64,000 nucleotides of DNA from Ruminococcus sp. AM22-13 (lineage in GTDB: Bacteria; Bacillota; Clostridia; Lachnospirales; Lachnospiraceae): NCBI RefSeq assembly GCF_003471165.1, contig NZ_QRIL01000019.1:2898-66897 (forward strand), in the 5' to 3' direction. The position numbers and the translations under genes were made by a program. This document shows, in pieces, positions 16,472 through 25,668 of this stretch. The notes under the pieces are model-generated. The model worked only from the letters and a program-made list of their open reading frames with translations. It did no database searches and was not told the origin of the DNA. Position 1 is the first letter of the stretch. Every line of letters begins with the position of its first letter.

Positions 16472-17671
16472 ATGAGCGACAAAAACCAGCAGGATTTTCT
16501 TGGAAAGAAGATTCTCCAGAATTGCAGAAACGAACTGTATCTGGATTTTCCATACCTCGATGGAGCGTTTGCAAGTCTGGAATATGAGGCAGATAACAAT
16601 ATTTCCACGATTGCCACAGACGGAGAGAAAATCTATTTTAATCCGGAATTTCTTATGAAAAAATATGTAGAAGATTCTGCTCTGGTAAGAAGAGGGTATT
16701 TACATATGTTGCTGCACTGCCTGTATCTTCATGTCTTCCTGAAACCGGATAAAGATGTGAGTGAATGGGACAGAGAATGCGATGCTTTTGTAGAAGGATT
16801 GATTGATAAAGCAGTCAGTGAGAGAGAAATTTCCAGTCTCAAAAGTAAGAAACAGACAGGAAACGATTATGGGATGTATGAGCATTTGGAAAATTGTTTT
16901 GACGACCATTCTGTCTGGCTGAAGAATTCCGGTCAGGCCTCCGGCGGCAGGAGAACAAAGGAAAAATGGGAGAGAATCCTTGCCTACACTTCTCAGAATA
17001 AAACCGGAACCCAGAGCAGAGCCGGAAGTCAGACCATGAACCGTCAGGAAGAACTGGATGAGATATACAAAAGCAGATATGATTACCGGAAATTTTTGAA
17101 ACAGTTTTGCAGACTTCGAGAGGAAGTCGAACTGGATACAGAGAGCTTTGATTATATTTTTTATTCTTATGGAATGAAACATTACGGAAATCTTCCTTTG
17201 ATAGAACCATTGGAATATAAGGAAGTAAACCGCCTGGAGGAATTGGTGATCGCCATTGATACTTCGGGGTCATGTTCGAAAGAAACTGTCCGGAGATTTC
17301 TGGGAGAGACGTATGCGATTCTGAATGAAAAAGAGAATTTTTTCAGCAGAATGAAAGTTTATATCGTTCAATGCGACTGTTTCATTCAGAAGGTAGATGT
17401 GATTCATTCTGAGGAAGAATGGAAAGAATACAGTCGCAAAGTGACGATTCAGGGGCGGGGTGGGACAGATTTCCGCCCGGTATTTGAACTGATCAGGCAG
17501 GAGAAAGAGAAAAAAGAACTGAAAAATCTCCGGGCACTGATTTATTTTACAGATGGTGACGGGATTTATCCAAGGCAGAAGCCGGACTATGAGACTGCGT
17601 TTGTGTTTTTGCAGCGTACCGATAAGATGAAACTGGTACCTGCGTGGGCGAAATGCCTGATCACAAAGTGA
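16472..17671 (+). CDS. VWA-like protein with metallopeptidase-like N-domain (DUF2201 type)
   Basis: A 399-aa protein with two parts. The N-terminal domain (about 20-130) resembles the putative metallopeptidase domain of DUF2201 proteins, but its zinc motif reads HMLLH (H78-H82), lacking the catalytic Glu of HExxH. The C-terminal domain (about 255-395) is a von Willebrand A-like fold with MIDAS residues DTSGS (263-267) and a later GRGGTDFRPVF. In known systems a VWA partner works with a MoxR AAA+ ATPase, here the next gene 37 bases downstream, to remodel or activate a target protein. AAAGGA precedes the ATG. The target is unknown. Confidence 0.87.
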   Translation: MSDKNQQDFLGKKILQNCRNELYLDFPYLDGAFASLEYEADNNISTIATDGEKIYFNPEFLMKKYVEDSALVRRGYLHMLLHCLYLHVFLKPDKDVSEWDRECDAFVEGLIDKAVSEREISSLKSKKQTGNDYGMYEHLENCFDDHSVWLKNSGQASGGRRTKEKWERILAYTSQNKTGTQSRAGSQTMNRQEELDEIYKSRYDYRKFLKQFCRLREEVELDTESFDYIFYSYGMKHYGNLPLIEPLEYKEVNRLEELVIAIDTSGSCSKETVRRFLGETYAILNEKENFFSRMKVYIVQCDCFIQKVDVIHSEEEWKEYSRKVTIQGRGGTDFRPVFELIRQEKEKKELKNLRALIYFTDGDGIYPRQKPDYETAFVFLQRTDKMKLVPAWAKCLITK

Positions 17672-17708
17672 AAGAGAGACGAAGAAACTGACGGGAGCAT
17701 ATACAGAA

Positions 17709-19265
17709 ATGAATATACAGGAAGCAAAAAAAGAAATCTGTAATACACTTCGCGCGTATTTAGCGAAGGATGAGAATGGATATTATATTTATCCGCTGGT
17801 ACGTCAGAGACCAATTCTGCTGATCGGTCCTCCGGGAATCGGTAAGACTGCCATTATGGAACAGGCGGCTTCTGAGTGCGGGGTTGGGCTTGTGTCCTAT
17901 ACGATCACGCATCATACCCGTCAGAGTGCTATCGGTCTGCCGGAGATCGTGAAACGTAACTATGGCGGTAAGGGAATGATGGTTACAGATTATACGATGA
18001 GCGAGATCGTAGCTTCTGTCTATGACTGTATGGAGAAAACAGGAAAAAAAGAGGGAATCCTTTTTATTGATGAGATCAACTGCGTATCGGAAACCCTGGC
18101 ACCGGCGATGCTGGCACTTCTTCAGAATAAGACTTTTGGAAGTCATAAGATTCCGGAAGGATGGGTTCTGGTGGCAGCAGGTAATCCTCCGGAGTATAAT
18201 AAATCGGTAAGAGAGTTTGATATTGTTACCCTGGATCGTGTCCGTAAGCTGGTAATAGAGCCGGACTGTGAGGTATGGCTGCGATATGCCGGAGGACAGA
18301 ATGTACATCAGGCAATTCTTTCCTATCTTTCCATGAAAAAGGAACGATTTTATAGTGTTGAGAATACGGTCGATGGCAAGTTCTTTGTGACGGCCAGAGG
18401 ATGGGAAGATCTTTCCAGACTGATCCAGAGTTATGAGAAACTGGGAATTGAGATTAATGCGGAGCTGGTGGGAGAATTTCTGCAAAAAGAGGAAACGGCC
18501 AGAGATTTTGCAGGATTTTACCAGTTGTATACAAAATATGGAGAGGATTATCAGATACCTGCGATTTTGAATGGAGAACTTAGCAGTGAGAAATTAAAGC
18601 AGAAGCAACAGATGGCGGCAGGCGGGACTTTTGAAGAACGGTTTGCGGTTGTAAATCTGATACAGGGAACATTGAGAGAGACGGCGGAGAGGTATGAGAA
18701 TGTGACTCATCAGATTGAGGTATTGCATGAACTGTTATTGCATCTGAGAAATCATGTGAAAAAAATTTCCCAGGATGAGAAAGAGCGGGATCAGCTGCCA
18801 TCGGGGATTTCGGCGTTGGAGGAGTTTGCGCAGGAACAGGATAACAGCCTGCAGGTTAAGATAAAAATGGAGCTGCTTTCGCTCAGAGAGCAGAAATTTC
18901 AGGAGACAGCGATCCGCAGATTAAGAGAATATATTCTGGCAGCAAAGAAAGAACATTTAAGGTCAGCTGAAAATGGGTTTAAGCGAATCTGCAAATACTT
19001 TGAGGAAGAGGCTGCACGGAGGGAAAATCTGGTGCAGAAAATGCACAGAGAATTGCAGAGTGCTTTTTCTTTTATCAAAGAAAGTTTTGGTGACAGTCAG
19101 GAAATGCTGCTTTTAGTGACAGGAATTACTGCGGATAATACGATGACGACGTTTATTGCAGAGAATGGATGCCCGGCGTATTTTCAGTATAGTGAAATGC
19201 TTCTATATAATAAAGAAGAAAAAAATTTACAGAAAGCCTGCGCAGAGGCAATACAGGCGATATGA
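17709..19265 (+). CDS. MoxR-type AAA+ ATPase
   Basis: A 518-aa protein. The AAA+ core (about 1-260) has Walker A GPPGIGKT (40-47), Walker B ILFIDE (117-122) and a sensor-1-like VLVAAGNPPEYN. The remaining 250 residues are mostly charged helices, probably coiled coil, with no recognised domain; they may contact the VWA partner encoded upstream. MoxR ATPases with VWA proteins act as chaperone pairs in metal-cofactor insertion, stress and envelope functions. GGGAG lies 11 bases before the ATG. The stop overlaps a possible 40-codon gene as ATGA. Confidence 0.9.
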   Translation: MNIQEAKKEICNTLRAYLAKDENGYYIYPLVRQRPILLIGPPGIGKTAIMEQAASECGVGLVSYTITHHTRQSAIGLPEIVKRNYGGKGMMVTDYTMSEIVASVYDCMEKTGKKEGILFIDEINCVSETLAPAMLALLQNKTFGSHKIPEGWVLVAAGNPPEYNKSVREFDIVTLDRVRKLVIEPDCEVWLRYAGGQNVHQAILSYLSMKKERFYSVENTVDGKFFVTARGWEDLSRLIQSYEKLGIEINAELVGEFLQKEETARDFAGFYQLYTKYGEDYQIPAILNGELSSEKLKQKQQMAAGGTFEERFAVVNLIQGTLRETAERYENVTHQIEVLHELLLHLRNHVKKISQDEKERDQLPSGISALEEFAQEQDNSLQVKIKMELLSLREQKFQETAIRRLREYILAAKKEHLRSAENGFKRICKYFEEEAARRENLVQKMHRELQSAFSFIKESFGDSQEMLLLVTGITADNTMTTFIAENGCPAYFQYSEMLLYNKEEKNLQKACAEAIQAI

Positions 19266-19384
19266 GAGTATGGGGCGATACAGGCAGATATCCTGATTTA
19301 TGTGCCGGAATACTGGAAACTACAGAGAAAATCCCATTTGCGGATATAATGATACCAGAGGGCAGTGTGCCAGTGGCAAAATAA
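19262..19384 (+). CDS. Possible 40-aa protein coupled to the MoxR ATPase gene
   Basis: An ATG overlapping the MoxR stop (ATGA) opens 40 codons, starting MRVWGDTGRYPDLCAGIL and ending GSVPVAK. The overlap would allow translational coupling, and no better use of this 160-base gap is seen. There is no independent ribosome site, no recognised motif, and the reading frame could be chance. Confidence 0.35.
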   Translation: MRVWGDTGRYPDLCAGILETTEKIPFADIMIPEGSVPVAK

Positions 19385-19427
19385 AGGCAAAGCTACAGCT
19401 GAGAATTGTAGCGGAAATGGAGGAAGC

Positions 19428-20234
19428 ATGTCAGAAAAACAGCCTAAAAAAAAGAAAACAGCAGGAGACATTGTACTGACGGTTGTTCTGATCGCGGCAA
19501 TCTGCGTATTCTGTTATGCGGGATATAATCTGTTTCATATCTATACGGAATATAAAAAAGGAACAGATGAGTATAATGAGATTGCTCAGATGGCAGTGAC
19601 TGAACGTGATCCGGACGGTGAAGAAGCAGGGCCGTCAGCAGGAGAACTGAAAGCTCCGATGAATATCGATTTTGCCTCACTTAAGAGTGTAAATGATGAT
19701 GTTGTCGGATGGATTTATGTGGAGGCAGTGCCGGATATCAATTATCCGATCGTGCATGGCAAGGACAACGAAACTTACCTTCACAGAACCTATGAGAAGA
19801 ACTATAACTTTGCAGGAACTATTTTTGTAGACTATGAGAATAAAGGGGATTTCAGTGACTGCAATACGATCGTATATGGTCATAATATGAAAAACGGCTC
19901 TATGTTTGCGCAGCTGAAGAAATTTTCCCAGAATGAAGAAACCTATAAGAAGAGTAAATATTTCTGGATCTTTACACCTGAAAAGAATTACAGATATGAG
20001 ATTATCTCAGCTTACACAACAGGGGTGAACAGTGATACCTATACACTGTTTAAGGGACCTGGCGAAGAATTTGAAAAATATCTGGAGAAGATTAAAGGAT
20101 ATTCGGAAATTAAGACAGATGCCGAAGGACTGAATATGAAAGACAAGATCATTACGTTATCTACATGTACAGGAAATGAGGCAACCCGCTATGTAGTCCA
20201 GGGTAAACGCGTAGATACACTTGATGTGGAATAA
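19428..20234 (+). CDS. Class B sortase
   Basis: A 268-aa membrane-anchored transpeptidase that cuts surface proteins at a sorting motif and links them to the wall or to pilus subunits. N-terminal lysine-rich start and one membrane helix (about 14-34), then the sortase barrel: H152 in IVYGHNMKNGSMF, C247 in TLSTCTG and R254 in TRYVV. The GSMFAQL stretch and overall length are those of class B enzymes. The ATG at 19428 has GGAGG five bases upstream; an earlier in-frame ATG at 19365 lacks one and would disrupt the membrane anchor. No substrate gene is adjacent. Confidence 0.92.
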   Translation: MSEKQPKKKKTAGDIVLTVVLIAAICVFCYAGYNLFHIYTEYKKGTDEYNEIAQMAVTERDPDGEEAGPSAGELKAPMNIDFASLKSVNDDVVGWIYVEAVPDINYPIVHGKDNETYLHRTYEKNYNFAGTIFVDYENKGDFSDCNTIVYGHNMKNGSMFAQLKKFSQNEETYKKSKYFWIFTPEKNYRYEIISAYTTGVNSDTYTLFKGPGEEFEKYLEKIKGYSEIKTDAEGLNMKDKIITLSTCTGNEATRYVVQGKRVDTLDVE

Positions 20235-20332
20235 TATTTGAAAAAATATTTGAAAAAAATTTTATATGGAATCAGAGTGTATAACATGGTAGAAATATGA
20301 AGAAGGAAATATTTCAGCAGGGAGGAATAAAA

Positions 20333-21055
20333 ATGGCAGGAGAGGTTGAGAAACTACAGGAACTTGTGGAAAAATATGACAATATTGTTTTCTTTGGCGG
20401 TGCCGGTGTTTCTACAGAGAGTGGAATTCCGGATTTCAGAAGCCAGGACGGTCTTTATCACCAGAAATATGACTATCCGCCGGAAACGATCTTAAGTCAT
20501 ACGTTCTTTATGAGAAAACCGGAAGAATTTTTTAAATTCTACAGAGACAAGATGCTCTGCGACACAGCAAAACCTAATGCGGCACATCTGAAACTGGCAG
20601 AATTGGAACAGGCAGGCAAGCTCAAAGCTGTCATTACCCAGAATATTGACAACCTGCATCAGATGGCCGGCAGTAAGAAAGTCCTGGAACTTCATGGAAG
20701 TGTACACCGTAATTATTGTATGAAGTGCCACAGATTTTATGGTTTTGCACATATGAAAGCTTCCACAGGTGTTCCGAGATGTGAATGTGGTGGAATTATC
20801 AAGCCGGATGTGGTATTGTATGAAGAAGGTCTGGATAATCAGACAATCAATGAGGCAGTGAAGGCAATCTCAGAAGCGCAGGTGCTGATCATCGGAGGAA
20901 CTTCGCTGGCAGTTTACCCGGCAGCAGGACTGATCGATTATTTCCGGGGAGAACATCTGGTGGTAATCAATAAGTCTCCGACACCAAGGGACAGTTATGC
21001 AGATCTGCTGATCCAGGAGCCAATCGGACAGGTATTTTCGCAGATTCACTGCTGA
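20333..21055 (+). CDS. NAD-dependent protein deacetylase, sirtuin
   Basis: A 240-aa Sir2 protein that removes acyl groups from lysine using NAD. Rossmann motif GAGVSTESGIPDFR (23-36), TQNID (102-106), catalytic H121 (LELHGSVHRNYC) and zinc cysteines C129, C132, C150 and C152. The motif set fits deacetylases of the Sir2Tm type; the Tyr/Arg pair of desuccinylases is not evident. GGGAGG stands before the ATG at 20333; an ATG 12 codons upstream has no such site. Probably single-gene, bounded by the sortase and by repeat A5. Confidence 0.93.
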   Translation: MAGEVEKLQELVEKYDNIVFFGGAGVSTESGIPDFRSQDGLYHQKYDYPPETILSHTFFMRKPEEFFKFYRDKMLCDTAKPNAAHLKLAELEQAGKLKAVITQNIDNLHQMAGSKKVLELHGSVHRNYCMKCHRFYGFAHMKASTGVPRCECGGIIKPDVVLYEEGLDNQTINEAVKAISEAQVLIIGGTSLAVYPAAGLIDYFRGEHLVVINKSPTPRDSYADLLIQEPIGQVFSQIHC

Positions 21056-21059
21056 CATA

Positions 21060-21223
21060 TTAACCAAATCAAGTAAGTCCCCTGCTTCAATTACGGAGAG
21101 CAATAAGCAGTGGGTGGGGACTTGCTTGTATCAGAAGGGGTACAAGCCCCTTCTGATAAACTGCGAAGCAGTTATTTGGTGTAGAGCCACGTAGCGAAAG
21201 CGGATTGCGAATATCCGATTGAC
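21060..21223. repeat. Family A structured intergenic repeat, copy A5 (reversed)
   Basis: A 164-bp copy in the opposite orientation to A1 and A2. Its central stem (21129-21140 with 21147-21158) carries a G-to-A change relative to A1 that is matched by the C-to-T change on the other arm, keeping all 12 pairs. It starts four bases after the sirtuin stop codon. Confidence 0.9.
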
Positions 21224-21360
21224 TAACAGATGATATATCTGAAGAATTTTTATGCTGTTCAGGCAGATTATGAATGTCGGCCATATGTAGTGTGGCATAA
21301 GCATTATTAGAAAATGATTTATAGAAAAATGTAAGATAAAGAAAAACAAGGAGCGAGATT

Positions 21361-21552
21361 ATGGGACTTCTATACGAAGTTGGTGATACAGTTACACTGA
21401 AAAAAGTCCATCCCTGCGGCAGCAGAGACTGGGAAATCTTAAGAGTAGGCGCAGATTTTCGACTGAAATGTACCGGATGCGGACATCAGATCATGGTTCC
21501 GCGCAAAATGGTAGAAAAAAATACGAAAAATTTGATAAAAAAAGAAAAATAA
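21361..21552 (+). CDS. DUF951 domain protein
   Basis: A 63-aa protein of the DUF951 family, which is found near rpsF in many Firmicutes. It has GDTVTLKKVHPCGSRDWEI and a CTGCGHQIMVPR end; the single N-terminal Cys plus CxxC could bind a metal, and the size suggests a nucleic-acid-binding beta barrel. AAGGAGCGAGATT precedes the ATG. It lies just upstream of the rpsF promoter. Function unknown. Confidence 0.88.
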   Translation: MGLLYEVGDTVTLKKVHPCGSRDWEILRVGADFRLKCTGCGHQIMVPRKMVEKNTKNLIKKEK

Positions 21553-21555
21553 CAC

Positions 21556-21584
21556 TTTACAGACACAAAAAATTATGTTAGAAT
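21556..21584 (+). promoter_or_regulatory. Promoter of rpsF-ssb-rpsR
   Basis: TTTACA (21556-21561) and TAGAAT (21579-21584) with a 17-bp spacer. The roughly 70-base leader contains an 8-bp hairpin, GCTCTTTG with CAAAGGGC (21613-21633). In other bacteria the rpsF leader is bound by the S6-S18 complex; that is possible here but the conserved motif was not recognised with confidence. Confidence 0.75.
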
Positions 21585-21662
21585 CAACACTCGTGATATA
21601 TTTTATATCCTTGCTCTTTGACAGGCAAAGGGCCAACAGACCATAAGGAGGTAAAGCAAGAC

Positions 21663-21950
21663 ATGAACAAGTACGAGTTAGCATTAGTTGTTAGTGCAAA
21701 AGTTGAAGACGAAGTACGTGATGCAGTTGTTGAGAAAGCAAAAGGATACATCACACGTTACAACGGCACTATCACAGAAGTAGAAGAATGGGGTAAGAAG
21801 AAATTAGCTTACGAAATTCAGAAAATGCATGAAGGCTTCTACTATTTCATTCAGTTTGAAGCAGACGCACAGTGCCCAGCGGAAGTTGAAAGACACGTTC
21901 GTATCATGGACAACGTATTAAGATACTTAGTCGTAAGAAAAGACGCATAA
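21663..21950 (+). CDS. rpsF: 30S ribosomal protein S6
   Basis: A 95-aa ribosomal protein that pairs with S18 in the platform of the 30S subunit. Typical S6 features: start MNKYELALVV, WGKKKLAYEIQKMHEGFY in the middle and NVLRYLVVRKD at the end. AAGGAGG precedes the ATG by ten bases; a longer in-frame ORF upstream has no site. First gene of the conserved rpsF-ssb-rpsR operon. Confidence 0.98.
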   Translation: MNKYELALVVSAKVEDEVRDAVVEKAKGYITRYNGTITEVEEWGKKKLAYEIQKMHEGFYYFIQFEADAQCPAEVERHVRIMDNVLRYLVVRKDA

Positions 21951-22028
21951 TCTTATACAGAGTGGATTTAGAAGGCACCATTAATTGATCCGTTCAACCA
22001 TTCACAGCAGAAACGAAGAGGTATTTAC

Positions 22029-22484
22029 ATGAACAAAGTAATTTTAATGGGACGCTTAACAAGAGATCCTGAGGTGAGATATTCCGCGGGAGAGAACGCA
22101 TTGGCAATTGCCAGATATACACTGGCAGTAGACAGAAGATTCCGTCGTGACGGTGAGGCGACAGCAGATTTCATCAACTGTGTATCCTTTGGACGTACAG
22201 CTGAGTTTGCTGAGAAGTATTATCGTCAGGGACTTAAGATCGTTGTTTCAGGACGTATCCAGACAGGCAGCTACACCAATCGTGATGGCCAGAAGGTCTA
22301 CACAACAGAGGTTGTAGTTGAGGAACAGGAGTTTGCTGAGAGCAAGTCAGCCAGCGATAATTACGCGGCTTCCCATCCTCAGACATCAGCACCTGCACCA
22401 TCCATGCCGGCTCCGGGAGCAGCCAGTGCAGACGGCTTTATGAATATTCCGGATGGAATTGATGAAGAACTGCCGTTCAATTAG
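22029..22484 (+). CDS. ssb: Single-stranded DNA-binding protein
   Basis: A 151-aa SSB. The OB fold covers about residues 1-105 (MNKVILMGRLTRDPEVRYS, FINCVSFGRTAEFAEKYYRQG), followed by a Pro/Ala/Ser linker and the acidic tip DEELPFN, which recruits repair and replication proteins. GAAGAGG lies upstream of the ATG. It is placed between rpsF and rpsR, as usual in Firmicutes. Confidence 0.98.
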   Translation: MNKVILMGRLTRDPEVRYSAGENALAIARYTLAVDRRFRRDGEATADFINCVSFGRTAEFAEKYYRQGLKIVVSGRIQTGSYTNRDGQKVYTTEVVVEEQEFAESKSASDNYAASHPQTSAPAPSMPAPGAASADGFMNIPDGIDEELPFN

Positions 22485-22527
22485 AGCTTATTACAAACTG
22501 ATAGAATAAAATAGGAGGAAAGCAATC

Positions 22528-22791
22528 ATGGCTTACAATAGAGGCGAAAGACCAGACTCTCCAATGAAGAGAAGAGGCGGCCGCAGAAGAAAAAAAGTTT
22601 GTGTATTCTGTGGTAAAGAGAATAACGAAATCGACTACAAGGATGTAGCAAAATTAAGAAAATATGTTTCTGAAAGAGGAAAAATCCTCCCAAGAAGAAT
22701 CACAGGAAACTGTGCAAAACATCAGAGAGCACTGACAGTTGCTATCAAGAGAGCACGTCATATGTCTATGATGCCATACATCCAGGACTAA
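22528..22791 (+). CDS. rpsR: 30S ribosomal protein S18
   Basis: An 87-aa ribosomal protein with a basic N-terminus ([20 protein letters not shown]) and the S18 core [34 protein letters not shown]. The VCVFCGK Cys pair with the C-terminal NCAKH supports a zinc-binding S18. AGGAGG precedes the ATG. Last gene of the operon; a terminator follows. Confidence 0.98.
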   Translation: MAYNRGERPDSPMKRRGGRRRKKVCVFCGKENNEIDYKDVAKLRKYVSERGKILPRRITGNCAKHQRALTVAIKRARHMSMMPYIQD

Positions 22792-22809
22792 TTCTGAAGA
22801 TGAATAATA

Positions 22810-22856
22810 AAACCGCTGTTTTCCACAGTAAAAATTGTGGAGGCAGCGGTTTTTTG
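22810..22856 (+). terminator. Terminator of rpsF-ssb-rpsR
   Basis: Nine-base arms AAACCGCTG and CAGCGGTTT with an inner CCAC/GTGG pairing, followed by TTTTTT. Confidence 0.9.
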
Positions 22857-22994
22857 TATCACAGAAAATCATTTTGCAATCTTCCCGTGATATAAAAGCC
22901 CGGCAGGACCGCCTTGAGGTGGAACGGGAAAATTACCGGAAATGAAGCGGGCTGTAACGTTTTTGCAGTTAGTATGGTAAATCCTGTTGAAATC

Positions 22995-23115
22995 TGTTAT
23001 AATACCTACAAAAGGGCGTTTTTCAACACGTTCCTGTACAGCGTGAAAGAGTAGTGACACTGTTTCCGGGCATGAAGTGAACAGCAACGTTGCACTCACG
23101 CGATTTGCTGTACAG
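22995..23115 (+). promoter_or_regulatory. Promoter and leader hairpin of gdpP-rplI-dnaB
   Basis: An extended -10, TGTTATAAT (22995-23003), with no good -35 would start transcription near 23010. The leader then holds an inverted repeat CTGTACAGC (23034-23042) and GCTGTACAG (23107-23115) with nested GTGA/TCAC, ending right at the AGAGGT ribosome site of gdpP. Pairing could hinder that site. A degenerate family B end (GAAGTGAACAGCAAC) lies in the loop. Confidence 0.55.
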
Positions 23116-23130
23116 AGGTAAATTAATAGA

Positions 23131-25203
23131 ATGAAAAACGGAAAGAAAAATATGAATGATAAACTGAAATTAAAAGGGCACATGAAAGCTTTTATGAGGT
23201 GGCCTTTGATTCTCTCAGCTTTATTGATCGTACTTAATATTCTGGTATATTGCGTCAGCGTGAAGGCCGGACTTGTTGTATCGGCCGGAGTTCTTATTTA
23301 TGTAGGGATTGCGGTCGTGGTACTTCGATGTCACAGACCTTTTATCGTAAATGAGCTGATTGCTTTTGCAAATCAGTACGATTCACTTGAGAAGAGAATT
23401 CTGGAGGAACTGGCTTTGCCCTATGCCATCATGGATATGAATGGCAGAATGATCTGGTCAAATAAGGTATTTGCAGAACTTACCGGAAAGGATCAGTTTT
23501 ATAAGAAAAATATCAGCACAATTTTTCCAGATGTGACAGCTGATAAGCTTCCGGTTGCAGACAAGAAGGAAATCAGCGAGATCAGTACCCAGTTTGGAGA
23601 AAAGATTTACCGTGTTTCCATGCAGAGGGTAGAACTTGGTGAGATCGTGGCTGGCAGTGAGACGCTGGAGAATACAGACAAAAATGTCAGTCTTATCGCT
23701 ATGTATATGTATGACGATACAGAACTGAAAGAGTATATCAAGAAGAATGAAGATAATAAGCTGGTTGTGGCATTGGCTTATCTGGATAACTACGAAGAAG
23801 CACTGGAGAGTGTGGAAGACGTGAGACGTTCTCTGTTGATTGCATTGATCGATCGAAAGATTACGAAATACTTTTCCAATTTTGACGGCCTTGTAAAGAA
23901 GCTTGAGAAGGATAAATACTTCCTTATCATGCGCCAGAGTTCTCTGGATACTCTGAAAGAGCAGAGATTCCATATTCTGGATGAAGTTAAGACTGTTAAT
24001 ATCGGAAATGAGATGGCAATCACGTTGAGTATCGGTGTCGGACTTAATGCCGCCACTTATATTCAGAACTATGAGTATTCCCGAATTGCCATAGAGATGG
24101 CGCTTGGACGCGGTGGCGATCAGGTTGTTATCAAGAACGGAAACAATATTACTTACTATGGCGGTAAAACCCAGCAGATGGAGAAGGCTACCCGCGTAAA
24201 GGCACGTGTAAAAGCACAGGCGCTGAAAGAGTTTATGAGTACCAAGGATCGCGTTGTGGTTATGGGGCATAAGATTACAGACGTGGATGCCCTGGGTGCC
24301 GGAATCGGTATTTACCGTGCAGGTAAGACACTTGGAAAACCTGTTCATATCGTAGTAAATGATCCGACGAAATCCATCCGCCCTTTGATTGCGGAATACA
24401 CGAATAACTCAGAGTATGAGCCATCTATGTTTGTGGACAGCGCGCAGGCAAAAGACCTTATAGATAATAATACGGTAGTAGTTGTAGTTGATACGAACAG
24501 ACCAAGCTATACCGAATGCGAAGAACTGCTGTATATGACAAAGACAGTTGTTGTACTGGATCATCACAGACGTGGCAGTGAGGTAATCGAGAATGCGGTG
24601 CTTTCTTATGTTGAGCCTTATGCATCATCAGCATGCGAGATGGTAGCAGAGATCCTGCAATATTTTTCAGACGATCTGCGCATCCGCAATATTGAGGCCG
24701 ATTGTCTTTATGCGGGAATTGTGATTGATACAAATAACTTTACAACGCGCGCAGGAGTCCGTACTTTTGAAGCAGCTGCATTCTTAAGAAGAAGCGGGGC
24801 AGATGTGACGAGAGTGCGTAAGCTGTTGAGAGATGATCTGAAATCTTATCAGGCTCGCGCAGACGCAGTGCGGACAGCCCATATTTACAGAAACTGTTTT
24901 GCTATTTCTACATGTCCGAGCGAGAATCTGGACAGCCCTACAGTTGTAGGTGCGCAGGCTGCCAATGAACTTCTGAATATTGCAGGAGTTAAGGCATCTT
25001 TTGTACTGACACAGTACAATAATGAAATTTATATCAGTGCCCGTGCAATTGACGAGATCAATGTACAGGTAATGATGGAAAAGATGGGCGGAGGTGGTCA
25101 TATGAATATTGCCGGTGCCCAGGTAAAGGCTTCTCCGGATGAAGTAGAGAGAATGCTCAAAGACATCATAGATCAGGAATATCAGGAGGAAAACATAAAA
25201 TGA
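23131..25203 (+). CDS. gdpP: Cyclic-di-AMP phosphodiesterase GdpP, DHH family
   Basis: A 690-aa membrane enzyme that hydrolyses the second messenger c-di-AMP and so affects wall stress and potassium balance. Order: two membrane helices (about 22-68), a PAS-like domain (about 90-190), a degenerate GGDEF domain (about 195-330), DHH domain with [13 protein letters not shown] and [10 protein letters not shown], and DHHA1 with [12 protein letters not shown]. Length and order match B. subtilis GdpP. The start at 23131 has AGAGGT 12 bases upstream; ATG at 23152 is an alternative. Its stop overlaps the rplI start (ATGA), as in many Firmicutes. Confidence 0.96.
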   Translation: MKNGKKNMNDKLKLKGHMKAFMRWPLILSALLIVLNILVYCVSVKAGLVVSAGVLIYVGIAVVVLRCHRPFIVNELIAFANQYDSLEKRILEELALPYAIMDMNGRMIWSNKVFAELTGKDQFYKKNISTIFPDVTADKLPVADKKEISEISTQFGEKIYRVSMQRVELGEIVAGSETLENTDKNVSLIAMYMYDDTELKEYIKKNEDNKLVVALAYLDNYEEALESVEDVRRSLLIALIDRKITKYFSNFDGLVKKLEKDKYFLIMRQSSLDTLKEQRFHILDEVKTVNIGNEMAITLSIGVGLNAATYIQNYEYSRIAIEMALGRGGDQVVIKNGNNITYYGGKTQQMEKATRVKARVKAQALKEFMSTKDRVVVMGHKITDVDALGAGIGIYRAGKTLGKPVHIVVNDPTKSIRPLIAEYTNNSEYEPSMFVDSAQAKDLIDNNTVVVVVDTNRPSYTECEELLYMTKTVVVLDHHRRGSEVIENAVLSYVEPYASSACEMVAEILQYFSDDLRIRNIEADCLYAGIVIDTNNFTTRAGVRTFEAAAFLRRSGADVTRVRKLLRDDLKSYQARADAVRTAHIYRNCFAISTCPSENLDSPTVVGAQAANELLNIAGVKASFVLTQYNNEIYISARAIDEINVQVMMEKMGGGGHMNIAGAQVKASPDEVERMLKDIIDQEYQEENIK

Positions 25204-25646
25204 AAGTAATCTTACTTGAAGACGTAAAAGCACTTGGAAAAAAGGGACAGATTGTAAACGTTAGTGACGGATATGCAAGAAATATGATCCTTCCTAAGAA
25301 ACTGGGACTGGAGGCAACTCCTAAGAATTTAAATGATCTGAAGCTTCAGAAAGCAAATGAAGAGAAAGTTGCCAAAGAAGTTTATGAAGCAGCACAGGCA
25401 TTTGCCAAAGATCTTGAGACAAAAGAAGTCATCCTTACCCTGAAAACAGGAGAAGGCGGAAGAACATTTGGCTCAGTTTCTTCCAAAGAAATTTCAGAAG
25501 CTGCAAAGAAACAGTTAAATCTGGACATTGATAAAAAGAAACTGCAGCTGCCGGAGCCGATTCGTGTACTTGGTGTGACACAGGTACCTGTGAAATTACA
25601 TCCTAAGGTAACCGGAACTCTTAAAGTATGGGTAAAAGAAGCGTAG
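25200..25646 (+). CDS. rplI: 50S ribosomal protein L9
   Basis: A 148-aa ribosomal protein at the base of the L1 stalk. N-domain [28 protein letters not shown], a long connecting helix, and the C-domain [16 protein letters not shown]. The ATG overlaps the gdpP TGA by three bases, behind AGGAGG. Second gene of gdpP-rplI-dnaB. Confidence 0.98.
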   Translation: MKVILLEDVKALGKKGQIVNVSDGYARNMILPKKLGLEATPKNLNDLKLQKANEEKVAKEVYEAAQAFAKDLETKEVILTLKTGEGGRTFGSVSSKEISEAAKKQLNLDIDKKKLQLPEPIRVLGVTQVPVKLHPKVTGTLKVWVKEA

Positions 25647-25668
25647 GCTTTCCCTGGAGGGATAAAGA

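Noticed and set aside
21585..21662. S6-S18 binding motif in the rpsF leader
   Set aside because: An 8-bp hairpin is present, but the conserved bulge trinucleotide could not be placed with confidence.
23458..24348. A 296-codon minus-strand ORF opposite gdpP
   Set aside because: Entirely antisense to a clear GdpP reading frame, with no family motifs and no start site.
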